Position numbers and translations under genes: made by a program
Notes under the pieces: generated by a model
Database searches by the model: none
Seen by the model: the letters and a program-made list of their open reading frames with translations, nothing else
Told to the model about the DNA's origin: nothing
Assembly (NCBI GenBank): GCA_959347315.1
Contig: OY365810.1
Coordinates: 9,333,647-9,397,646, forward strand
Direction of reading: 5' to 3'
DNA from: Bimastos eiseni
Taxonomy: Eukaryota > Annelida > Clitellata > Crassiclitellata > Lumbricidae
Length of the DNA stretch: 64,000 nucleotides
Shown: positions 22,696 through 33,585 of the stretch, piece after piece
How positions within the stretch are numbered: position 1 is the first letter of the stretch
Layout of the letters: each line of letters begins with the position of its first letter

Positions 22696-24673
22696 CTAAG
22701 CCCAACCGCCTTGACGTGCTTCAAAGGGATTATTGCACATAGTAGTGTTGCAGTATAATTCGCAACTGTCCTGGAAATAAACAGCATCCGAGAGGTGAAC
22801 GCATCCTTCCTTGTGAGTATCAATATATTCTTGCGAAGCGCAAAATGCATTCATCCGTTTATAAGTGTTATCTACAGCTGCAAAACAAAGTATACATTAA
22901 CTAAAACATATCTCTAACAATGAATGAGCAATTATTGCATTATTCCAAAATATAGGTGTCCTACGAGTCTACTGTCTTTCCAGGACCACTCGCATTCCTC
23001 GTAACTTGTGCATTAGTTTCCTCCAGTCGACCTTGTCAAAGGCCTTTTCATAATAAACATAACACACTGAAACGTGCTGCCCATGCTGTAGGATTCTTTC
23101 CGTCAGGACTCTCAATGGTCCAACTACTTCCTTTTTTAAATTTTTGCTCAACCCGTACTGTTTCTTCTCATAGACAGTCATTTTATCCTTTAGCTTGTAT
23201 TCTCTTTGTGAGGATCCTTAATATGATGCTTAATGCATGCGTCAAGAGCCTGATTATTCTATGTTCATCGCATTCTGTTGCATGCGTAGACACTAAGGTC
23301 GGTCAATTCTGCTTTATCGGTGGTTATGAATTGAAGCGAATTCAACCGAATGAATTGACATAATAGAATATGAACGGTTCAACAACCATCACAATCTAAA
23401 AGACACAACATAGGCTGCTGTTTGTTCAGGAATCGGTTGATTAATCCGACAAGGTTCGGTGCCAGGTATATGCCGAGTCAGACTTTGAGACCATCAATTC
23501 ATAATATGATAAATTGTTTCAAAACAGTTGGATGTCCAAAATGTTATGCAATACAATGTAATGCAGCCAGTAGAAGGGAAGCAGCCAGAAGTTGAGATTT
23601 CGTGGCGATTTCAGTCCCTCTCTCCCAGAATGTGGAAAATAAACTGAAGAGCAGAGATGACATCATAGTTTGATGAGCACAAAATGTTTATATAATGAGC
23701 CATTAACCAAGGAATTAGTGAAATTGTTGTAGGTGCAGCATTCGGCGATGGAGATGTCGCAGAATATTCGTATTTATGTAATTTCAACCATAGCACTCAA
23801 ATGGTGCGCCTAAAGCAAGTAAGTTTTCTTCCCAAGTGACTCAGATGAGAAAATGAATTAGCTTTCTGTTAGAAAACTGTGAAAAGAAGACCCACGGAAC
23901 ACTGCTAATCAGAAGACTAGACATTTTTTGGAGATGACGAGAAATCGAGGGATAGAGACAAGAGTAATGCTTTCCGTTATTTTAACTCGTCTTAAGAATT
24001 GCTCTTCTACTTCTGCGTCGTCGTGTTCGTAACGTCATTTACGGCATTAAACTTAAATTGCGATATTTAAGATAAATTGCAAGCCGATGTACCAAAATGT
24101 TTGCGTTTTTTGCACATACCTCTCGTGAAATGGTAAAATAGTGATAAAGCACATTTTCCTTCGCAATAAAAAGGTATACGTCTTGTCGTGGAGGTTATTG
24201 GATCAACTTCAGATTTATCTGAACGACAGGCGATGGTCATATCATTATTTGTATCTATGGAAATGCAATGATAGCACTCAATAGGTGCGCCTGAAGCAAA
24301 TAGAGCAACATAACTATTACTAATTGCTATAAGTAGGCATATTATTCTATAATTTATGTCGATAAAACAAATCCTTCTCATCCGTCTTCCTGTGTTTATG
24401 ATTACATGTATTTTATTACAAAACACTATGGGAACAGCCACCGCAAACCTAGTTCAATTCATCAAGGGCCTCAACAGTTTTAGAAGAGCTATCACATTTT
24501 ACTTTCACATTCAACAAGAGTGGCTTAAGCTTCTTCGAACTGAATTTTGTTTTTCGCAGTATCAATCTAACGACATCATAATTTCAAATTAGGGAATTCA
24601 GCAACATCTTACCTGCTACTAAAAACGTGCTGCTGATAATAAGACAAATCAGTGCAAACAACAGATCCATCAT
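22696..24673 (-). CDS. Secreted three-finger protein, array gene 3
   Basis: The model is complement(join(22696..22877, 24120..24290, 24613..24673)), 414 nt and 137 aa, with phase-1 introns. Exon 1 starts with two in-frame ATGs (24671-24673 and 24668-24670); I start at the first. It gives a signal peptide with core LLFALICLI. Exon 2 begins APIECYHC and ends YCEGKCALSLFY. Exon 3 holds FCASQEYIDTHKEGC, DSC, LYC and MCNN, then a short tail ending GGWA. All ten LU cysteines are present and there is no GPI signal, so a secreted protein is inferred. The unit is a recent duplicate of the one at 49426-51959. Intron 2 carries a LINE fragment and a fossil piece of a second exon 2. Confidence 0.88.
22968..23181 (-). 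mobile_element. LINE reverse-transcriptase fragment in intron 2
   Basis: The minus strand reads LRVLTERILQHGQHVSVCYV, then YEKAFDKVDWRKLM, the reverse-transcriptase motif region that normally reads CYVDYEKAFDxVDW. Here the catalytic-motif D is a Y (CYVYYEKAF); the copy at 50230-50465 keeps CYVDYEKAF. It is short and dead. Confidence 0.75.
23785..23809 (-). pseudogene. Fossil start of a second exon 2
   Basis: Inside intron 2 of array gene 3 the minus strand has acceptor GCTTTAG followed by GCGCACCATTTGAGTGCTAT, the start of a three-finger exon 2 (APFECY), then a stop codon after GG. The match ends after about 25 bases. The same fossil is at 51063-51087 in the duplicate unit and is missing from the gene at 43476. 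Confidence 0.6.
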
Positions 24674-26050
24674 GCTCTCCAATCTCAGTGAAAACTGAAG
24701 TCTGAATGGCGAACAATAGGCATTGCATGTTTTATTGGGATCTCTGTAAGATCTGTCGCGGTCGGTGTAGCTATCAGATGGAATGTTGATCTTATCTGAA
24801 TGTTTTAGACAACAGGACTGGCTCCTTGTCATTCAATATTCAATATTCACCTTCAAACGATAAGCGGTTTTTCGTTTCATTGATAAGAAGACTAAAATAG
24901 TTACTAAAAAGGGATTTCTTCCTTTTACAGCAATGTTAAGTACAACTGAAACAGCTTTTTGTTTGATTTTCTCCGATTGCAAATTAATCTCCAAAATGAT
25001 ATAGCGCGGGAGTACATTTACAATGTATTTACAATGAGGTATGAATCAAACGAAGTACAGTATGGCTGAACAGCATAAAGATACATTTACTTACTTAGCA
25101 TGTTGGTCTGCAGAATCATGCGCTTATAAGCAATGCAGTGGGAGGTACAACATTGGGATGTTTATAAAGAGTGTAAGCTATTTAATAACGATCGTGATTT
25201 CATTGACTGGTTTGCTGTGTTTATATGCATTATAATAAAGCAGAGGCAATCGTAAATATGGCTTTTAAGTGATAATTGGTTGTCTCTCGAGATACCTGCT
25301 TCCGCTCACTTTACCACCAACTTTGTGTGCACCTATATTTTGTGTTATCTTACTTGCTCGCTTCATCCTGGAACCCAAGCTTGTAAATGCGGAAAATGTT
25401 CCGCATTTATGATAAGATCAACTTTCACGTTAGGATTTGTATTAATACCATTTATCTTAACTGTGTCTCGCCCTGCTTCTCTTACTATTTTCTGGCAATA
25501 TTGATGACTCTATTAGGCTACGGCGGACATGATTTGATAGGGCGACAAAATTATATTACATTGCCAATGCATTAATCAGATGTTTTCTTCAAGTGAAGTA
25601 CCCATATTGTATCAATGTCAATAGTATCATATGTAAAAAAGCACAGATTCCTTTCCTTTTCAAATGGAGCATTTTGCATTATTTGGAAATGTTCGGATTC
25701 TCATAATATCTGAAAAATATCAGATGTCCCCGGAGTCTTGCTGTCGACAAATGCACCCACTCACCAATGGGTAGAAAGTCTTTCGTTAGCCATACATCAG
25801 TTCTCACAATTGATTTACAGATTCTCTAATTAGTAGATCACGGCGATAAGATCAGCCCTTTCTGTCGAGGCCTATCATGGCACTTAACTATTATAATAAT
25901 TATTGTCTCGTTTCACAATTAAAAAAAGGTAATTTGTCAGTCATTGCATTTTACCTTCTATAAAATTATATCTGATACATAATGATAACGATGGTGGACT
26001 AAACGCGATGATAGATGACACAGTTCTAGTATTAAGTGTTTGTGAACTGA
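24674..26050. other. 5' flank of array gene 3 and spacer
   Basis: The conserved 5'-flank block is at 24850-25020. It continues as spacer paralogous to 51960-53000 (for example 25090-25240, 25740-25930). Small reading frames here have no support. Confidence 0.5.
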
Positions 26051-27300
26051 ATAAAAGGAAAGTTCTTAGTCTATTGTATTTTTCCAGTTTTATAAGCATT
26101 GACGAGAATTTGAGTTATTTCATTCAAATCAACTGATCTATAGAAAAAACGTGCCTATTGTAGAGACCTGCTGATTTTGAGCTAACCGTAACTTGAGGTG
26201 TATTGTAAGCGTTGCGTTTATCAAAGATTGCTACATGTATGAGGACTGTTGCGGTACAGCTTTGTGCTCTATCTTGACAAAAATGTCCTTCTTTCAACTC
26301 TTTGTTCGTATTTCCAAGAGGGACCACTCCACAGCAACTTTGTTCGTTCTCCACCTCTCTGAGAACAACGGATAAACTCTCGGTCACACTAATTGCGCTT
26401 TGATGTAGGTGCTGCATTTGACAATGTTAACCGCGGTCCGTATAGGCCTCTTGTGATTTCCGATAATAACGTTCATGATATCCTGCCTTCCCTTCAAACG
26501 TACCAACTGCAGTCACTTCTGCGTAGGCAAGTCTCATATGGGTCTTAAATGGTTTTCATAACATATATATCATTATTTAATTTACTATTGTATACATGTA
26601 CACAGCTATATGCATAGTTAGTTTCGTTCCTCCCACAGCCAAGTTCAGAACCAATTACAATATTAGGCCTACATAGTCAATTAGTTAGTCACTCAGTTAT
26701 AAAGCCAGGGAATTAGTCAATCCTATGTTGGCATTAACATGTAGATGGTCGTTATTTCGGAACTATAAGAGAATATAAATCATATGTGTCAACCATTCAG
26801 TCAAACAATCAGTCAGTCAGTCAGTCAGTCAGTAAAAGCAATCGAGCAATCAAGTATGTACACCAATTAGTAATTTAGATAGTCAGCAAGTCATTCGCTT
26901 GATGTGAGTAATGTCATACACGAATACAGTTGTATGTATCCGTCTATGTGTAATATTTGTATTTTTCTATCTTTATCCGACTGTTTATCTATTTCGATCT
27001 CATATTTACCGCTTGGTCGAAGGGGGTCAGGTTAGCTCCTCCAGACCATGGATTCACGGTGTTTCCCGGTTTCCACGGCTTTCCTCACTCCCAGAAATTC
27101 ACCCACCACTGATTCGCATCAATCAGAGGATAAGGAACGTCAAGCAGAGCCTGGTTCTCATCGTCAACAAAGAACCTAACACAAGAACATGGTTTCTTTA
27201 TGAAAATAGTTCAATTGAAATGTGGTATGGACCAACTTCTTGTTTGGCGAGTTTTCCATTACACCTCATTACATGTAGCTACTCTTAGGTGTCTACAGAA
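26051..27300. repeat. Segment duplicated on the far side of the TRIM gene, copy 1
   Basis: 26051-26580 matches 32020-32660 and 26630-27300 matches 33890-34540, in the same order. The second part includes intron and one exon of the GH16 glucanase gene, plus AGTC simple repeats (about 26805-26835). It shows that the glucanase region was duplicated around the TRIM gene. Confidence 0.8.
27008..27173 (-). pseudogene. Isolated GH16 glucanase exon copy
   Basis: On the minus strand it reads FFVDDENQALLDVPYPLIDA, then WWVNFWEWGKPW, NPWSGG and PFDQA, the exon found at 34268-34433 in the larger GH16 gene. Reading frame and splice sites look intact (acceptor GTTAG, donor GTAAAT), but no other glucanase exon is nearby. 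Differences include WWVD to WWVN. It is a gene fragment unless missing exons lie elsewhere. Confidence 0.75.
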
Positions 27301-27659
27301 TCTCCCCCGTCCAGTTTAATTGTTGCCATGAAGATTTTTGTCTTCCAGCTTCCGTTACAAGCGCAGAGAGATCACTCAGTGTATTAAAACGAGTCAAAAG
27401 CTATCAGCGGGCAACAGTGTGTCAAAACAGGGTAAGCAGATTTGCAACATTGGACTTGGAAGCGGAGTTATCAAAAACTTTACATTTTGCTTCAATTATT
27501 AATTCTTTTGCAAACATAAAGGCCAGAAATGCCGTAAAAGAACTAACTGAGAGCATTGAAGTAGAAATAGAGATTAAATAAATAAAAAATCTAGTTAATA
27601 AAACCAAATGTGTTTTGATAATAAATTGATTAGCCAATACAGAAAAAGTCTAAATGTAA

Positions 27660-27775
27660 TCAGAGGCTGGGTTCCCTGTTTCAGGGGTAAGGGCCCGGGT
27701 CATTTGTTCCCCACTACCCCTCTCAGTGGGCCTGGTTCGACGGCCAAAGAGATTGGGAATCGCCGCTATATACAT
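27660..27775. mobile_element. Possible hAT-like element fragment
   Basis: It is a GC-rich stretch ending AGATTGGGAATCGCCGCTAT, whose reverse complement (ATAGCGGCGATTCCCAATCT) resembles hAT-type ends of the CAGnGGTTCCCAA kind. The opposite end is only loosely similar (TGGGTTCCCTGTTTC). Weak call. Confidence 0.3.
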
Positions 27776-27789
27776 GTAGTAGGCGTATG

Positions 27790-27960
27790 AATAACAAAGT
27801 AATTAGTAATGTAGCGATTATGAGAGATTGAAATTGAATCTTATTGGACGTCAGAAGCATAGAGAAAAATTACGCACCCAGCAGAGCAAAAATATTCATG
27901 AACCTTATCGCTTGGTCGATATATTCGAATTGAATATTTGTAACAACTTGCGCTAAATCA
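27790..27960 (-). repeat. Block shared with the 5' side of the GH16 gene
   Basis: It is nearly identical to 38495-38660. On the minus strand both keep FMNIFALLGA followed by a GT (GTAATT or GTATTT). This could be a signal-peptide start exon for each GH16 copy, but the exons that should follow are missing, so I only report the duplication. Confidence 0.45.
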
Positions 27961-28318
27961 TGATTATCTGTTCGTCTAAACGGAAAGTAACATTCAAGGT
28001 TCAAACAACATTGAGCTATATTTAGTGTTTCAGTTGCCAGTAACAGTCTACAGTGCATTCATTCTAGCTAGCAATATAGTGCATTTACTTACTATTGGAT
28101 GTGATTTAATTTTACATCTTAGACTGTTTAGTACCGTGGATCTTAGGGCATACTATATTTTGAGATGTTTGTTATTTTATCTTATCAAAAGCTATTACAC
28201 ACGTATGCAGTTATTGTACACGGATTTTCGAAACCTGTCGGCCCATAAAGTCTACGCCAAAACTTCCTAAAGTGAAATCGATAGTGCTTTCGATTTCAGG
28301 ATCGTTCCAGATTATCAA

Positions 28319-31300
28319 ATGGCTGCGAACGATCTAGACAGTGGTGCCATCAAAAAGCAAGAACTCGAAGACATGATTACATGTTGTATATGCACCGAAG
28401 TCTTCATCGATCCGAAAGCATTGCCATGCATTCATACGTTCTGCATGAAATGCATCCAAGAGACTGGACTCAAAACCAACAAAGGACCAGGAGATGACAT
28501 GCCTTGTCCAATCTGTAGACGAATGTTCAAGATTCCAAAAGAAGGATTTCATGGACTTACTAAGAATTTCTTCATTGAGAGACTGATACAAGCTTCAAAT
28601 ATTTCAAATGAGGCACCGTCTTCCAGAGTTTTATGTGATGCGTGTCTAGACGATGATAACCAAAAAACAGGGAAAGAAATTCCAAACGCCGTTGCACACT
28701 GTGTTGAATGCAAGTACAATTTGTGCGAGAAATGCAGCAAAGAACATGGAGAATTTAAATTTACAAGGAATCATAAATTGATGCCATTGACTGAACATGA
28801 CGAAGGCCAAAATGTAATGACACCAAGTCTTTGTGAACTGCATGAGCAAAAGGTTATGGATGTATATTGTGCTGATTGTAAAACAGTTGTATGTGCCATC
28901 TGCTTCATTGACTGCCATAAGAATCATGAAGGTTCTCATGTTAACAGATTCGTGGATGGCTTTCAGAAACAGATGGAAAACAACGCAAAAGCAGATGAGC
29001 ATGCACATTCTCTAATACAAGGTCTATGTTTGATAAGGCAAAGGCAACTGAAAGAAATCCAAATGGAAACAGGTGACATTGATACATATCTATCTAGTTT
29101 AGAAACGTACAATTCTTACTCTCAGCAGATAATTGCCAAAGGATCAGCTAGCGATATATGTCGCGCATTTTCTGACTTATCTGCAAGAGCGGCGGAGTTG
29201 CAAGAACAATGCAAACCTACCACAGAAAGAGCAATTCAATCTTTCAATTTCCACTTCAGAAAATCAGAACTTGAAGAATTTCTAAAGGAAACTTGCGAAA
29301 ACATGATTGGCGAAATTGAAGGTAAGCGATTTCCTTTTGTAAAAAATGTTCATTGTCACGCCATCCATTAAACTCGCTCAACCTATCATCCTCATGTCTC
29401 AGTTTGTTTCGACTCCAACTTACTTCTCGTCTCACGTTCGCCAATCGAACCAAATCCAGCATCCAACACTCCAACATTTCTCGACCAAAACTACTCCCGC
29501 CTTAACAGCCATTCTGAATTCTGTGACCATCTGACTCTAAAACAGACTCGGACCTACTTTGGACTACTCTTCGGATAAGTTCCATGATTTGACACAGAAA
29601 CTGCATGGTGCGCTGCGATTTTTTTAACCATTGGTTCATAAGAGGTTTGGAGTTTACGATTTTCATTGCCATATGCCTCTGATTGACAAGAATAGAATGC
29701 GTGCGTGTAGCGCACACAAGCCAAGTGCGTATCCAGCTCATGAAACAATATTATCATGGAGTGATAAAGTTGTCCTTTTTCTTTCAGAAGATGGTGACTC
29801 GAAGCCAAAGAAAAGAAGTAAACAGAGTCTATTAGATGAACAAAGTAGCGAAATTGATCTTCTAAGAAAAGAAATCGAAATCGAGCGATCAGAGAAAGAG
29901 AGTTTGCATTTATCAAACGAGCAGCTCAGAATTAGTGTTAATACGGCAATGCTGAGTAATAAGAGTTTGAAAGATGAGTTGGATAAGAATAAAGCTGATT
30001 ATGACTCAGAGACAGAGAAACTGAAACACGATCTGGACAGCCACAAAACAATCATTAGTTCAATCCAAGCGAACAGTGACAGACTGAAGCAGGAATTGGA
30101 TGAAAAAATCAATCAACTTAAACAGGACTTAGATCAGGCAAAAATAGCTATCGATTCGGTTCAATATGACAAAGACAAACTTAAGCAGGACCTGGATACA
30201 GAAAAAATGACCAACATTTTGCTTAATACCAGGAACAGCCAACTCGTACAAGAAGTGAACATGTATAAAACGACAGTCGGAACATTAGAAGACGACGTGG
30301 AAAAACTCAGGCAAGAACTGGAGACGATGAAAAAAGGTAAGTAAAACTAAAATGTGGAGGCGCCAAATTGATGCTACGCACAGGGCACAATTATAGCTCG
30401 GTACGGCCCTGGTCTTTGCGAGCTTTGGAGCCTGCGTTATAAGTTAATGCATCTATGCTTATGTTGCTCAATTAATTTTATAGATCCAAATATATTGCTC
30501 ATAATGTCTGCTCATGGTTATCCATGGACATCTAACTTAAATGCTCTTGTCATTGTTGGCTTAGCAGCTTCTAAGGACTTTGGTTAAGACTAAGGATGCG
30601 CGTCGAGATATATACAATGCGGCCTAGAGGCTAAGAATAAACCAAATAGTTAAAATGGAAATGAAATTATATCATGAAAACTGTAGGCCTTTAAATGAGA
30701 GGCAATCTACATTGTTTAAATGCACCATCATCACCAGTGCCGCTACCGCGATTGATTGCTTCAAGGCGCTTGACTCCAATTCTTGTCATTTGGAGCGTGT
30801 TATGATGTTGATGTAGTGCCAGGTTTCTTACCTGCGGGAGTTACAGAAAATTGAATGATTTACGACCGTTTCATTTATTTTTCAGTTAGACTGCGATACA
30901 AGTCAGATCCAGTCTTGGTTGAGATAATCAGAACAAAAGCAACAGAAGAAGGAAATAAACCGATCAGAGGATTGACGATCTTAGACAAAGAATTGTATGT
31001 TGTTAGTGAAAAATGTCCAGAAATTGAAGTTTACGACTCGATAGAATTAAGCTTGAAGTGTCGATGGAATTTGAAGGAATTAATTTATCCCTTGAACATC
31101 GGATCCTGCAACATAAATAAATGTCTGTATATCGCTGATAACAAAGGAGCATTTCTGTCGAAGGAAATCCTGAGAGTTGATGAAAATGGAAAAGTAATAA
31201 AGAAGTGGTCAACAGGAACAGATTATGTATCGGGTCTATCTGTTTCAAATGAAGGGTCTATTATTTTAGCTGTTGTCGAGAAAAAGAAATTAAATGAATA

Positions 31301-31769
31301 TTCGCCAGATGGACAGTTGGTCAGAGAAATCATTCTTTCATCCATCACACGTATTCGTTGGCCATGGCATACCATAAAACTATCCAATGGTGATTTCTTG
31401 GTCAGCCATGGCAGTGGAACGGGTGATCAGCATGAAGTGTGTTTAGTGGATGCAGATGGAAAGCTTAAGAAGTCATTCGGTGGAAAATGTGGATCTGACA
31501 TCGGACAAATGAATTGTCCTGTCCATTTGTCTGTTGATAAAAATGGATCTGTGATGGTCGCTGATCGAGAGAACAGTCGAATTTTGTTATTAGATCAGGA
31601 TTTAGAATTCAAAGGAGAAATAATTTCAAACAAAAAAGAACACAGATTGCGACGTCCAACTAGGATTCTTCTGGATGACACAATTGGTCGAGTGTTTGTG
31701 GTTGATAACGGATGGGATTCTGGTAGGCAGATATTTGTAGACGGGCAAATTTTACTTTTTGGATTTTAA
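28319..31769 (+). CDS. TRIM-NHL E3 ubiquitin-ligase-type protein
   Basis: The three-exon model is join(28319..29321, 29788..30336, 30886..31769), 2436 nt and 811 aa, both introns phase 1, donors GTAAGC and GTAAGT, acceptors TTTCAG. Exon 1 carries a RING finger (residues 22-66; C22, C25, C37, H39, C42, C45, C63, C66), B-box 1 (106-152), B-box 2 (172-203) and the start of the coiled coil. Exon 2 (335-517) is almost all heptad-repeat coiled coil, preceded by a basic KPKKRSK (340-346) that could be a nuclear signal. Exon 3 (518-811) is an NHL-type beta-propeller of the length of a six-bladed one. RING-B-box proteins transfer ubiquitin; propellers of TRIM-NHL proteins bind protein or RNA. There is no filamin domain, unlike TRIM2/3/71, and the coiled coil is unusually long. 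It lies between duplicated GH16 segments; a dead relative is at 16275-17345. Confidence 0.9.
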
Positions 31770-33585
31770 ATGATTTATGTAACCAAGAATTTTTACTTCA
31801 AACTAACAAGATATTTGCTTCAAATTTTGTTCTCTAGGAATTTCTTTTCTTATCCAGAGTATATTATTCAATATTACATAATTCAACTTTTCGTATTCTG
31901 GTTTTGTGCTCATTTTTGTATCTCAGGACCTGAAACTTTAGATTCGATTATACATTATGGGCCTACATAATATTATCGTTTATTAATTTTGCAACTAACT
32001 TATTCTATTGTAGTTTTCCAGTTTTATAAGCATTGACGAGAATTTGAGTTATTCCATTCAATTCTACTGATCTATAGAAAAAACGCACCTATTGTAGAGA
32101 CCTGCTGATTTTGAGCTAACCAAAGATTGCTACATGTATGAGGACTGTTGGGATACAGCTTGTGCTCTATCTTGGCAAGATGTCCTCCTTCCAACTCTTT
32201 GATCGTATTTCCATGAGGGGACCACTCCACAGCAACTTTGTTCGTTCTCCACCTCTCTGAGAACAACGGATAAACCCTCGGTCACACTAATTGCGCTTGA
32301 TGTAGGTACTGCAATTGACAATGTTAACCGTGATCCGTATAGGCCTATTGTGATTCCGATAATAACGTTCATGATATCCTGCCTTCCCTTCAAACGTACC
32401 AACTGCAGTCACTTCTGCATAGGCAAGTCTCATCGTTTTATCAGGGACTCGCGCACGCGTTTGATTTCAGACACCTCATTGATGAGTTCCTACTGGTCCT
32501 CTTGTTGTTGAGTTTTAATTACTTTTGCCTTTGGTTTTTCTTTGGTTTATCCGGTTATTGATTCCGTTTCTTACACTTGTTCATACGGTAATATTTAACA
32601 GATGGGTCTTATATGGTTTTCATAACTTTTGTATCATTATTTAACTTAGATTTATATACATGTATACAGCTATATGCATAGTTAGTTTGTTGGTTAGTTA
32701 GTTAGTTGGCCATATGTTTTGTTTTCTTTTTTAGGCTCTTTTGACCGCATCGGATCTTTTCTTAATTCATATTTTTTAGCCATTAATATTTTTCTCTATC
32801 TTGTGCACAGTGTTTACAAAGCACCAAAGCCATTTCATAGCATAAACGCCAAACAATCTAGATCATATTTAGGAGCAAAAAAATTCCATATTCAAATTTC
32901 ACATTCATCAGTTCTACTGATTCGTCCATAAACTGTTGTAGGTGTCTTTCACACACCGTCACCTCATAGACTCCACCATTAACTACATTGTTAAGTATTT
33001 GCCGCTGGACATTCTACGAATTTCAGCCTACTGGTCTGGAAAACCGACCCATGACTATGTCAATATCATGGGTTTGAGACCCACGTGTGACGTGTAAGAA
33101 AGTGGAATTCACGGAACTAGAAATCATCAAATTTCGTGAACATAGTTATCAGGTCTCCTTGACGACTCATGTCTCGAAAATAATGTCCTAACCTGGCTTC
33201 TCCGTTTGCAATTCGGTAACTTGTCTGAGGTCGCCACGATAAATGGATTCAGGAAATAGTCTGCTACATGGTATTGTATCGGAATGGGCTCTTCAGGCGC
33301 GAGTGTTTGTATTAACGTTTGGTAGCTGTAAATCATAGGCTGCTATTCATTCACTCGATTCCAAGGGTCAGTCAAAGAGCGCTGTGATTAAAGGGTACTT
33401 CTTTTCTGGCAACGATGCATGTCATAAAACAAAGTGAAAAGCAAAATGAGAGAGAAAGTGTTTATTAGAGACTAGTCTACACAGTGTAGAGCAACTGAAA
33501 TTTAGAATAATGTTTCAACCTCAAATAACGAAATCTTAATCGTAGCCAGTGTTCGTGACTGTTCACTTTGGCCTCAGCAGACCAA
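31770..33585. other. Spacer with duplicated segment, copy 2
   Basis: 32020-32660 matches 26051-26580. An AT-rich stretch precedes it, possibly the 3' UTR of the TRIM gene. 32720-33585 shows no gene; it ends at the 3' end of the GH16 gene. Confidence 0.6.

Noticed and set aside
22956..23363. Plus-strand frame of 135 codons, with a relative at 50136-50471
   Set aside because: It is the opposite-strand shadow of a LINE reverse-transcriptase fragment.
29631..29787. Extension of the TRIM coiled-coil frame upstream of 29788
   Set aside because: A TTTCAG acceptor at 29782-29787 in matching phase with exon 1 makes this intron.
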